Of a DNA stretch of 64,000 bases, positions 1 to 7,573 are shown piece after piece. The position numbers were made by a program, and so were the translations under genes. Positions within the stretch are counted from its first letter, which is position 1. Each line of letters begins with the position of its first letter. The notes under the pieces were generated by a model. The model was not told the DNA's origin. It was given only the letters and a program-made list of their open reading frames with translations, and searched no databases. Source of the DNA: JBGTSJ01 sp041940305 (GTDB lineage: Bacteria; Planctomycetota; Planctomycetia; Planctomycetales; Planctomycetaceae); NCBI GenBank assembly GCA_041940305.1, contig JBGTSJ010000005.1, positions 186,001 to 250,000 of the forward strand, given 5' to 3'.

Positions 1-189
1 CGTCAACCACTGCCAGGGCCGCAATCCGCCGCCATAAGTCAGTCCGTAGCGGGCAACCACCTGATGGAATTCGCCCAGCACGCCGGAAGCGATGATCGCG
101 AAGGACATCAGATTCGCCGCGATCAGGCCCACCGTGGCCTTGGGCCAGTGGTAGATCGGAGCATCGGTGTTGATCGGAGCGAAGACCAT
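1..189 (-). CDS. Rhomboid-family intramembrane protease-like protein, N-terminal part only
   Basis: A minus-strand frame opens with ATG at 189 and runs off the left edge of the window (63 codons visible). The translation begins MVFAPINTDAPIYHWPKAT, continues into a hydrophobic helix of about 20 residues (residues 21-40) and ends with GLRPWQWLT. The short polar N-terminus, first membrane helix and the 'RPWQWLT' segment resemble the start of planctomycete rhomboid-family proteins; the catalytic Ser/His would lie in the missing part. The gene lies downstream of the adenylate kinase gene on the same strand. The GGAG upstream sits only 2 nt from the ATG, so the exact start is uncertain. Assignment is from family resemblance only. 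Confidence 0.5.
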   Translation of the reverse strand, partial: MVFAPINTDAPIYHWPKATVGLIAANLMSFAIIASGVLGEFHQVVARYGLTYGGGLRPWQWLT

Positions 190-264
190 CGCTCCAGCAT
201 GATACCCTGCGGCGATGACGCAACGGGAGGGAACGGTCCCCGGCAGGGCGGAGGATCGGCCGCT

Positions 265-903
265 CTACGGCCGCGCGCCTGTCAGCTTCCTGGGCAGACA
301 CGACTTATAGACGGGGACCAGCTCCTGCAGGCACGCCAGCAGGACTTCCGCCTGGGACTGAGTCGAATCGATGTCCCGGATGATCTCGGCCGGGTACTCC
401 TTGAGCACCGGCACCGTCACCTGGTGATAGACCTCGAACCGCTTGCGAGTGACGTCCTCGCTCGCATCGTCCGGCCGGTTCTCCAGCACGGCGCGCCGCC
501 GGATCCGCTGCATCATCGCTTCTTCGTCGTTGCACATCAGGTGCAGGACGAGCTTGACGTCAATGTACGGAGCGAGCGAGCGGGCCTGATCCACGTCACG
601 GGGAATCCCGTCCAGCAGCAGCAGGTCGTTCTCAGGGCGGAACTCGCCCGACTCGCGGCGGGCTTCCAGGTACGAAAGGAAAATCCGCATCGTCAGCTCA
701 TCCGGCACCAGTTCGCCGCGGCGGATGTAGGCGCGGACCGTCTGGGCGACTTCGGACGTCTTGTCCAGCTGCCGGAACACCACTCCGCTGGAGATGTGGT
801 AGAAGCCGGGAACCGTCTTGAGAATGTCCCCCTGCGTCCCCTTGCCGGCCCCGGGAATCCCGAAGATCAGCGCGGCCGGATACGGGTATGGAGCCTGAGA
901 CAT
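265..903 (-). CDS. adk: Adenylate kinase-like nucleoside monophosphate kinase
   Basis: A 212-residue cytoplasmic P-loop kinase, expected to transfer phosphate between ATP and AMP (or another NMP). The Walker A loop is GIPGAGKGT at residues 15-23. LLDGIPRDVDQA (97-107) matches the family's LDGFPR-x-x-QA element with Ile for Phe. The lid and arginine region follows as R143-P-D-D and R153-K-R155. Length fits the short-lid adenylate kinases. It has no zinc-binding cysteine set in the lid. The P-loop and DGxPR spacing are clear, but the NMP site is divergent enough that another NMP could be the substrate. It lies downstream of rpsD on the same strand, separated from it by a strong hairpin. Confidence 0.8.
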   Translation of the reverse strand: MSQAPYPYPAALIFGIPGAGKGTQGDILKTVPGFYHISSGVVFRQLDKTSEVAQTVRAYIRRGELVPDELTMRIFLSYLEARRESGEFRPENDLLLLDGIPRDVDQARSLAPYIDVKLVLHLMCNDEEAMMQRIRRRAVLENRPDDASEDVTRKRFEVYHQVTVPVLKEYPAEIIRDIDSTQSQAEVLLACLQELVPVYKSCLPRKLTGARP

Positions 904-954
904 GAGCTGACTCTCGTTCGCCTGCGCTGACCCGCATCAGGCCGTTAACGGAAG

Positions 955-983
955 AAACCCGGTTTCGCCATGAAACCGGGTTT
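955..983 (-). terminator. Rho-independent-type terminator after rpsD
   Basis: A perfect 12-bp stem (AAACCCGGTTTC paired with GAAACCGGGTTT) with a 5-nt loop lies about 30 nt past the rpsD stop codon. A pyrimidine-rich TTTCTTCC tract follows on the minus strand. It is one of four near-identical hairpins in this window (see 25148, 39786 and 55805). Confidence 0.8.
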
Positions 984-1012
984 CCGATGGTTCTCCGAAT
1001 GGCGCCGCGGAC

Positions 1013-1621
1013 TCAGCGGGACATGAATGCCACGACCTGTCCGACATCCACGGGGAGGCTGACGTCATCGTTCCCCGGCAGCGCCGTGACGATGGCCTTC
1101 AGCTCGCCGGCGTCGGTCGAAATCCAGCTGGCTCCGGCCGAACTGCCGGCCCCCGCCAGTTCGCTGTAGATCTTCTTGAGGTTGGGACGATTCCGGACCG
1201 AAATCACGTCACCGGCCTTCACCTGGATCGACGGCCGACGCACCGTCTTGCCGTTGATCTGGAAGTGCCCGTGCACGATCCCCTGACGGGCCTGCGGGCG
1301 GGTCATCGTCAGCCCTGCGCGGCGGACGACGTTGTCCAGTCGCCTCTCGCAGAGGATCAGGAGCTGAGCGCCGGTGTTCCCCTTCAGCCGCTTGGCCTTC
1401 GCGAAGTATTTCCGGAGCTGCTGTTCGCGCAACCCGTAGTAGTATTTGATCTTCTGCTTCTCGGCCAGCGCCTGGCCGTAAATGGACACCTTGCCGCGGC
1501 GCGTATGCATGCCGGGCGGATTCGGCTTCCGTTCCAGCGCGCGGATCGCTCCCGCGCTTTCAAACACCTGAAAGCCCAATCGCCGATTAATCCGCGCCTT
1601 CGGTCCCGTATATCGCCCCAT
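1013..1621 (-). CDS. rpsD: 30S ribosomal protein S4
   Basis: Small-subunit primary rRNA-binding protein S4 (202 residues), an assembly initiator that binds the 5' domain of 16S rRNA. The sequence begins MGRYTGPKARINRRLGF, followed by the conserved RRGKVSIYGQALAEKQKIKYYYGLRE region split over two conserved blocks. The S4 RNA-binding domain (ERRLDNVVRRAGLTMTRPQARQ, then HGHFQINGKTV) comes next. There is no zinc-binding cysteine cluster (C- form). The start at 1621 is supported by the family start and by GGAGGAG about 9 nt upstream; an in-frame GTG at 1642 would include the ribosome-binding site and is rejected. It is a stand-alone gene here, away from the usual alpha operon, with its own promoter-like element and a terminator. 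Confidence 0.97.
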   Translation of the reverse strand: MGRYTGPKARINRRLGFQVFESAGAIRALERKPNPPGMHTRRGKVSIYGQALAEKQKIKYYYGLREQQLRKYFAKAKRLKGNTGAQLLILCERRLDNVVRRAGLTMTRPQARQGIVHGHFQINGKTVRRPSIQVKAGDVISVRNRPNLKKIYSELAGAGSSAGASWISTDAGELKAIVTALPGNDDVSLPVDVGQVVAFMSR

Positions 1622-1710
1622 GCGGGCATTCTCCTCCCTCACTCGGCGTTGCGTCGCAGCACACGGCTCCGCAACCCGTCCCGAGCCTGCAAAACGAATG
1701 GGAAACGACT

Positions 1711-1739
1711 CTTATGATGAGTCGGCCCTCGTTCGTCAA
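1711..1739 (-). promoter_or_regulatory. Candidate sigma-70-type promoter for rpsD
   Basis: Reading the minus strand, TTGACG (1739-1734) is followed by a 17-nt spacer and CATAAG (1716-1711). That is a good -35 and a fair -10 box, about 90 nt upstream of the rpsD start. The match is by eye only. Confidence 0.45.
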
Positions 1740-1891
1740 GTCCCGGGGACGGCGATATCAACTGTGGGAAGGCACTCACTTTATGCTCGCCGACTGCCGA
1801 GACCCTAGAAAACTGCTCTCCCTGCGGTTTCCCGCCCTGTGCTAGCATCCCGCCCCCTGTTCGCCGCCATCCATGGAGGGAGTGGTCGCCC

Positions 1892-2785
1892 ATGCTTCGC
1901 GTTTTCACGCTGTCCGCCGCTGTTCTGTCCTGCCTGTCCGCCGGTCTCACGCTGGGCGAAGAACCCTCCGCAGCGACCTACCGGCTGGCCTACCAGTTTG
2001 AGCCTGGGCAGACACTGGAGTACGTCAGCGAGCACACTTCCTCCATCTTCGTCCAGGTCGGGGATGTCGCCGACACGGTCCGCAACACGGTCGAATCCGG
2101 CAAACGGTACGAGGTCGTATCGGTGGATGAAGCCGGCAATGCCGTCCTCCAACCGAAGATTCACTACGTCCGGTTGACGGCCGATCATCAGGGAGAACAC
2201 GTCGAGTGGGATAGCCGCTCCCGCGATGAGGCCCCCGCCGAGTTTCAGAGCATCGCTGAGTCGCTGAACGCGCCGCTCGGCACCGTTCAGGTCTCGCCGG
2301 CAGGAGAGGTCACCGTCGTGTCGCTCCGCGGCTCGGCCGCCGACGGCTCGCAGCTGCAGGGTGACCAGTTCGACCTCTTCCCCACGCTCCCGGATCAGCC
2401 GATCGCCGTCGGCGAATCGTGGAAGGAGAACTTCGAAGTCCAGATTCTCGCCCAGCAGAACCTCAAGAAGAAAGTCTCCATGCAGCGGCTGCTGACCCTG
2501 AAGTCGGTCGAGAAAGGACGAGCCGTCATCGAAGTGCGGACGCTCATCCTCTCCCCGATCCGCGACCCGCTCGAAGAAGGGCAGCTGATCCAGCGGACCC
2601 CCTCGGGCACGATCACGATGGACATCGAGACCGGCAAGATCATCAGCCGCGAGATGAGAATCGACAAGCGCGTCGTCGGCTTCCAGGGCCCGCAGACCTC
2701 GCTGCAGGTCATCGGCACACGCAACGAGAGCCTCGCGGCCGAAGAACGCGCCGCGAGCCGACGCGATAGCGTACAAGTGCAGTAG
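1892..2785 (+). CDS. Secreted hypothetical protein
   Basis: A 297-residue protein of unknown function. It starts MLRVFTLSAAVLSCLSAGL, a typical Sec signal peptide with probable cleavage near residue 24, and has no further membrane helix. The mature part is rich in beta-type alternation. It contains a DQPIAVGESWKE segment (about residues 166-177) and a later ETGKIISREM segment. This pattern is seen in planctomycete exported proteins that measure or bind something with an LolA-like or DUF6263-like fold, but I cannot prove homology. The start is preceded by GGGAG. It is divergent from rpsD and monocistronic. Confidence 0.75.
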   Translation: MLRVFTLSAAVLSCLSAGLTLGEEPSAATYRLAYQFEPGQTLEYVSEHTSSIFVQVGDVADTVRNTVESGKRYEVVSVDEAGNAVLQPKIHYVRLTADHQGEHVEWDSRSRDEAPAEFQSIAESLNAPLGTVQVSPAGEVTVVSLRGSAADGSQLQGDQFDLFPTLPDQPIAVGESWKENFEVQILAQQNLKKKVSMQRLLTLKSVEKGRAVIEVRTLILSPIRDPLEEGQLIQRTPSGTITMDIETGKIISREMRIDKRVVGFQGPQTSLQVIGTRNESLAAEERAASRRDSVQVQ

Positions 2786-2877
2786 TGCCTCAAATCTGTA
2801 CCCGGCTTATGCGTGCTCACGCACTGAGGTGAGTGGGGAGACGCGGTGGGGCGCTCGACCCTTGCTGGCGCGGCGGG

Positions 2878-3909
2878 CTAGCGTGCAGCCGTCTTCGACA
2901 GCCGGTCGGCCCGATGCAGCGGTTCCGGCAGGCGATGCCCCGCGAACAGGCGGCGAACCAGCGCGACGGCGGCGTTGAGGTCGATCCGGTTTCCGGGGGA
3001 GATGAAGATCGGGCGAGAACGGTCGGTGCTCTTCACCGCCATACCAATGAGTTGATCGTCATGCATGACCGGCGCCGGTGCGCGCACCGTCACCGTCCCG
3101 CGATCGACCCGGCCGCACAACAGCGTCTTGCCGATGCCGACGGTCGGCAGGCCGGCCAGCAGTCCGAAGCAGGCCGCGATGCCCGCGCGGCGCGGATGCA
3201 GAATGCCGTTGCCGTCGATCACAACGGCGTCCGGATCGAACCCCGCGTCGCACGCCGCTTCCCACGCCCGCCGCATCAGTGGGAGTTCGCGGAAGGCCAG
3301 ATAGCCGGAGACGTATGGGAAAGTCGTCCGTGACGTCACCACCGTCGATGAGACCGTCTCCATCGTTTCGGCATCGATGATGACGCAGGCGCCGATCGAC
3401 GTGCCGTCCGGCCGATAGGCGGCGTCGATCCCCGCGACGAGCCGCGGCTCGTGGCGCAACGGCCTGATCCGGAGCTGGTCCGGAACCTGTCGCTGGAACG
3501 CCGTCAGTTCCGCCAGCGGTGCCGTCGTTTCGAATGAGACGAACGCGGTCGAAACATCGACGCGGCCATCTCTGACCGGCACACTCTCGCTCTGCAGCCG
3601 TGCCAGTTTCGATTCGGCGTCACCAGCGATGTACAGCCCCGGGTCGCCCGTAGCACGGACGACCCGGTGACAGCAACATCCGCGGGTGTGCGGATGCTCC
3701 AGTAGGTACTGCCCCACCCAGCGCGCTGCGGCCACGTCTCCCAGTGCCCGCGCCAGATGTCCATACGTCGTGATGCGGCCGCGGGGAATCTGCGCCAGCA
3801 GCCTCGTCAGTTCGCCCAGCAGGTCGATCTCACCCGGCCAGGCAGGAGGATGCTCGGTGGGCGACTCTCGAAGACGGGAGACGGACAGATTGCGGCCGCG
3901 GGCGTTCAT
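2878..3909 (-). CDS. Fused O6-alkylguanine-DNA alkyltransferase-like / endonuclease V protein
   Basis: A 343-residue DNA repair protein with two domains. Residues 30-105 match the DNA-binding and active-site domain of O6-alkylguanine alkyltransferases: IPRGRITTYGHLARALG, then CCCHRVV with acceptor Cys80. The canonical Pro-Cys-His-Arg is Cys-Cys-His-Arg here. Residues 125-335 match endonuclease V (nicks next to deoxyinosine): GIDAAY with Asp162, FPYVSGYLAFRELP with Glu208, VVIDGNGILHPRR with Asp232 and His238. The late SPGH motif reads SPGN (Asn307), so one conserved active-site His is replaced. The ATG overlaps the upstream gene's TGA by 4 nt, implying translational coupling. The N-terminal alkyltransferase subdomain is absent, so the first half could be an alkyltransferase-like DNA sensor. 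Confidence 0.9.
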   Translation of the reverse strand: MNARGRNLSVSRLRESPTEHPPAWPGEIDLLGELTRLLAQIPRGRITTYGHLARALGDVAAARWVGQYLLEHPHTRGCCCHRVVRATGDPGLYIAGDAESKLARLQSESVPVRDGRVDVSTAFVSFETTAPLAELTAFQRQVPDQLRIRPLRHEPRLVAGIDAAYRPDGTSIGACVIIDAETMETVSSTVVTSRTTFPYVSGYLAFRELPLMRRAWEAACDAGFDPDAVVIDGNGILHPRRAGIAACFGLLAGLPTVGIGKTLLCGRVDRGTVTVRAPAPVMHDDQLIGMAVKSTDRSRPIFISPGNRIDLNAAVALVRRLFAGHRLPEPLHRADRLSKTAAR

Positions 3910-4307
3910 TCCTGTTCGGACGGTTGCTGCGAAGTCTGGTCGCTGTTGCCGTCGCGCCGATTGCGGGCTTCGCTGCGCAGTTCGCGGAGTCGGGCGCGCT
4001 GCCCCTCCGTCAGAACGGCATCAATGTCTGCGTCGCGAGTGGTGACGAGCTCCTCGATCTGCGACAGAAGTTCGTCAATCCGCTCGTCGTAGTCGGCCTG
4101 AATCGAATAGATCCGCGTCCGCTGTTCCTCGGAGATGCCGAGTTTGCCGAAGTGGTTGGGGAGCCGGCCACGCGGCTTCGTCTCGGACGACTGGGATTCG
4201 GCGCCGGGCTGTTCCGAGTCCGACTTCTGCTCGGCGGAGAACAGTGTCGGAAGGGCGAATGCGGAGAGAAGCAGCGTGATCCCGATTGCAGACTTGGTGC
4301 TCGACAT
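3906..4307 (-). CDS. Small exported Spy/CpxP-like LTxxQ protein
   Basis: A 133-residue protein. It has a signal peptide (MSSTKSAIGITLLLSAFALP; cleavage near LFSA), a Ser/Glu/Gln-rich spacer and a helical region. The C-terminal helix contains LTEGQRARLREL, the LTxxQ-type motif of periplasmic Spy/CpxP-like proteins, followed by an Arg/Ser/Gln-rich tail. These proteins are usually chaperones or sensors of envelope stress. The start at 4307 is preceded by GGAG; the frame is open upstream but has no better site. Its stop codon overlaps the start of the DNA repair fusion, so the two are probably one transcript, an odd pairing. Confidence 0.75.
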   Translation of the reverse strand: MSSTKSAIGITLLLSAFALPTLFSAEQKSDSEQPGAESQSSETKPRGRLPNHFGKLGISEEQRTRIYSIQADYDERIDELLSQIEELVTTRDADIDAVLTEGQRARLRELRSEARNRRDGNSDQTSQQPSEQE

Positions 4308-4493
4308 GAGCGTGTCTCCACGGACAAGTTGAGGATCCCGGGCGCGGTCGATCCACTGAGAAAGCCCCCGCCCGAACATGTCCGCCATCTGAACAGAGAT
4401 TCACAAGAATTTCCAGCATGCACGGGTGAAGCGCGCCGTGCCCTTGAGCCGGGGCTCAACGGATAATGGGCGCTGCACGATCGGCGCGGCCGT

Positions 4494-4976
4494 TTAGAAC
4501 AATGGCGGCCATCCGAGTTGACGGCGGATCACCGCCCATTGGCCGGCGTGCATAATCCAGTGCGACCCCTGCATCTCGAACAGCGCCGCCACGGTGGGAG
4601 CGTAGTCGAGCCCGGTCGATCGCTCGAATTCCGCCTCGTCAATCCGGTCGAGCGCCGCCAGCGTCCCCGCACGCTGCGACTCATACGCCTCCATCAATTC
4701 GCTCTTCGACAGAAACGCCGCCGGATCGTTGCTGCGAGCCGTCTTCCGCGAGTAACGGTCCGTGAAGCCGGCCGGCAAGGCGGGCATCGATTCCGGTAGT
4801 GCCTTGTTGATCAGCCCGTGCTCCGAGGCGATGAGGTGACCCAACTGCCAGTTGATGTGGTTGCAGTCGGGATGCGGCCGGTGCAGCAGGTCCTCATCGG
4901 AAAGGTCCGACAGATAGCTGGTGGTGATTGTGCGGCCCATGTTGATCGTGAGGCGAAGAACGTCTTTGGCGGTCAT
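4494..4976 (-). CDS. DinB-like (DUF664/DinB_2) protein
   Basis: A 160-residue four-helix-bundle protein of the DinB superfamily, whose members often bind a divalent metal and include thiol-dependent transferases. NWQLGHLIASEHGLI and GSHWIMHAGQWAVIRRQLG carry the histidines expected of the metal triad. The start MTAKDVLRLT at 4976 is the family start; the longer upstream extension is basic and unlike the family. It is divergent from the 5219 gene, with 242 nt between the starts. A second family member of similar size is at 33973. No substrate can be inferred. Confidence 0.85.
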   Translation of the reverse strand: MTAKDVLRLTINMGRTITTSYLSDLSDEDLLHRPHPDCNHINWQLGHLIASEHGLINKALPESMPALPAGFTDRYSRKTARSNDPAAFLSKSELMEAYESQRAGTLAALDRIDEAEFERSTGLDYAPTVAALFEMQGSHWIMHAGQWAVIRRQLGWPPLF

Positions 4977-5218
4977 GAGTGCAGCACTCCGTGCAGTTAC
5001 GGGAAGTGGAACAGGATGCAGGACCCGATTGTGATGATCGGAGCATTCGCCCGGGAACGCCAGTGACCCGCCCAGCACCGTCGCGCAGCGGGTCAGACCC
5101 CGGGTCAGTAACCGCTTTCGCTGCACCGCGATGTTCTGGCATCGCGGGCTGCAATGCCGACGGCCGCAACGTATCCTTCGGAAGTTTTGGTCCAGTTGAT
5201 CGGATGGGGAAGTGTGGC

Positions 5219-7291
5219 ATGGCCGTCGCGGAGGAGCGAAAACAGCCGGCAATCGCCTTTGCCGCGGCGGTGTTCGTCAGCGCGTTCCTGCTGTTTCAGG
5301 TGCAGCCGCTGATCAGCAAGGCGATCCTGCCCTGGTTTGGCGGGACCCCGGCTGTCTGGACGACCTGCATGCTGTTCTTTCAGGTCGCGCTGTTCGGCGG
5401 CTACGCCTATGCGCATCTGGTGACGTCCCGCGTGCCGGTCCGCGCCCAGGGAGTGCTGCACCTCGCGCTGATCGTCGTGGCGCTCGTGCTGCTCAACATC
5501 CTGCCGGAGTCCGACTGGAAACCGACCGGCCGCGAGTCACCCACCTGGAGGATCGTGCAACTGCTCCTGGCGACGGTGGGCCTGCCGTATTTCATCCTCT
5601 CGACCACCGGCCCGCTGCTGCAGCGGTGGTTCAGCCTGGTCCATCCCGGGCGGTCGCCGTACTGGCTGTACGCCCTTTCCAACGCCGGCTCCCTGCTGGC
5701 GCTGCTGTCTTATCCGTTCGTCTTCGAGCCGGCGCTGGCGATGTCGTCGCAGGGACGGTTCTGGTCGATCGGCTTCTGGATCTTCGCGGGACTCTGCGCA
5801 GCGTGTGCCGTGCGACTGTTGCGGCTCACGGGCACAGCGGACGAATCCCGCCCGCATGCCGCAACCGGTGCAGCACCATCGGCCGGTCGCTATCTGCTCT
5901 GGTTCGTGCTCGCCCTCGTGGCGTCGGCAATGCTGCTGGCGATCACCAACCAGGTCTGTCAGGACGTCGCCGTCATCCCGTTCCTGTGGGTCGTCCCGCT
6001 CTCGCTGTACCTGCTGTCGTTCATCCTCTGCTTTGATTCCGATCGCTGGTACTCGCGGCGCGTGTACGCCCTGCTCACCGCCGCACTGATCGTGGCCGTC
6101 TGCTGGATGCTGGTCTACGGCACCACGACGTTCCTCCCGCTGCAGGCGGTCGTGTACTTCGGGGCGCTGTTCGCGGTGTGCATGTTGTGCCACGGCGAAC
6201 TGGCGCGTCTGCGACCCGATCCGCGATACTTAACGGGCTTCTACCTGACGATGTCGGCCGGCGGGGCAGGGGGCGGACTGTTCGTGGCCCTGCTGTCGCC
6301 GTACGTCTTCCCCGACTTCTGGGAGCTGCACGTCTGCCTGGCGGCGGCCTGCATCATCGCAATTATGGCCTACTTTCACGATCGCCAGTTCCTCGGCGCC
6401 GACGTCCGCCCCCCGGTCGTCTTCTCGCTGGGGGCCATTCTGCTGATCAGTCTCATCGGCACCGTCATCGCCGACAAGTGGACCGAGCTGTCCCGCCTCA
6501 CGGACGTCCGCCGCAACTTCTACGGCGTCCTCAAGGTCGAAGACGAACTGCAGGCACTCGGGGACGAGGTTGAAGAAGCCACCGTCCTGCGGCACGGCCG
6601 CATCATTCACGGCATGCAGTACGAGGACCCCGCGCTGAGAATGGAGCCGACCACGTACTACTCGCGCTCCAGCGGAGTCGGCCGCGCCGCGACCGTGCTG
6701 ACACAGGGCGATGAACCCGTGCGCATCGGCGTGATCGGTCTCGGCGTCGGCACACTCGCGGCGTACACGCGCGACGGAGACGTCATCCGCTTCTATGAAA
6801 TCAACGACGCCGTCATCGACCTCGCGAATCGCCACTTCACGTTTCTCAGCGACTCGCCCGGCGAGACCGAAACCGTGCTGGGCGACGCGCGGCTCTCGCT
6901 GGAGACCGAGTCGCCCCAGCACTACGACCTGCTGGTGCTCGACGCCTTCTCCGGCGACGCCATTCCCACGCACCTGTTGACCCGCGAAGCGATGGACGTC
7001 TGCCTGCGGCACGTCGCCGACGACGGGATCATCGCAATTCACGTCTCCAACCTGCACTTCGACCTGCGGCCGGTGGTGGACTCTCTCGCCGACGAGTTCG
7101 GCCTGGCGTCCGTCGCCATTGTCGACTCGACCGAAACGCTGCCGGGCGACCGCACGAGCGTGTGGATGCTGCTGAGCCGGTGGAAATCCGAGCTGGACGA
7201 ACCGACCTTCCGCGAGCACGCCGCCCAGCCGCAGTCCGAACGGGTGCTCTGGACGGACGACTTCAGCAACCTGTTCGAGGTTCTGCGGTAA
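5219..7291 (+). CDS. Fused membrane transporter-like / spermidine synthase-like protein
   Basis: A 690-residue protein. The N-terminal two thirds (about residues 10-425) hold roughly 11-12 membrane helices. The cytoplasmic C-terminal domain is a Rossmann methyltransferase of the polyamine synthase type. It has GVIGLGVGT (about residue 503), an acidic ribose-binding strand (FYEINDAVIDLA) and LLVLDAFSGDAIP (about 570), where the last Asp corresponds to the catalytic/gate region of spermidine synthase. Such 'fused MFS/spermidine synthase' proteins are common in planctomycetes and their substrate is unknown. The start at 5219 (MAVAEERKQPAIAF) puts the first helix at the N-terminus; the 80 extra upstream codons are non-homologous. 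It appears to be transcribed alone. Confidence 0.88.
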   Translation: MAVAEERKQPAIAFAAAVFVSAFLLFQVQPLISKAILPWFGGTPAVWTTCMLFFQVALFGGYAYAHLVTSRVPVRAQGVLHLALIVVALVLLNILPESDWKPTGRESPTWRIVQLLLATVGLPYFILSTTGPLLQRWFSLVHPGRSPYWLYALSNAGSLLALLSYPFVFEPALAMSSQGRFWSIGFWIFAGLCAACAVRLLRLTGTADESRPHAATGAAPSAGRYLLWFVLALVASAMLLAITNQVCQDVAVIPFLWVVPLSLYLLSFILCFDSDRWYSRRVYALLTAALIVAVCWMLVYGTTTFLPLQAVVYFGALFAVCMLCHGELARLRPDPRYLTGFYLTMSAGGAGGGLFVALLSPYVFPDFWELHVCLAAACIIAIMAYFHDRQFLGADVRPPVVFSLGAILLISLIGTVIADKWTELSRLTDVRRNFYGVLKVEDELQALGDEVEEATVLRHGRIIHGMQYEDPALRMEPTTYYSRSSGVGRAATVLTQGDEPVRIGVIGLGVGTLAAYTRDGDVIRFYEINDAVIDLANRHFTFLSDSPGETETVLGDARLSLETESPQHYDLLVLDAFSGDAIPTHLLTREAMDVCLRHVADDGIIAIHVSNLHFDLRPVVDSLADEFGLASVAIVDSTETLPGDRTSVWMLLSRWKSELDEPTFREHAAQPQSERVLWTDDFSNLFEVLR

Positions 7292-7351
7292 TCGGCCGAT
7301 GTCCATTCTGCGAAATCGCGGGCCGCTGCGGAAAAACGCCTCAAGAACAGC

Positions 7352-7381
7352 TTGACACCTGCCGAGCGTTTGCCGTATCAA
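7352..7381 (+). promoter_or_regulatory. Candidate sigma-70-type promoter upstream of the AAA+ gene
   Basis: TTGACA at 7352-7357 is a perfect -35 box. It is followed after 17-18 nt by GTATCA/TATCAA. Transcription would begin near 7388, leaving a leader of about 185 nt before the AAA+ gene at 7574. Matched by eye only. Confidence 0.45.
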
Positions 7382-7573
7382 TCCCCCCTCTCAACTTCCT
7401 CTCGCGTTTCACTTTCCCCCCCACGACTCCCTTTGACTTCACTGAGTCAGGACATCGGTCCTCCGTCTGCGGCTGCGCGCCGTAACCGGGGCGGCGGGTG
7501 TTCGGGCTCGGAATGACGGCCCTCTCAGGCCGTTGTGTCTCTCTCATCACCCTCCAGTCACTGACAGGACGTC

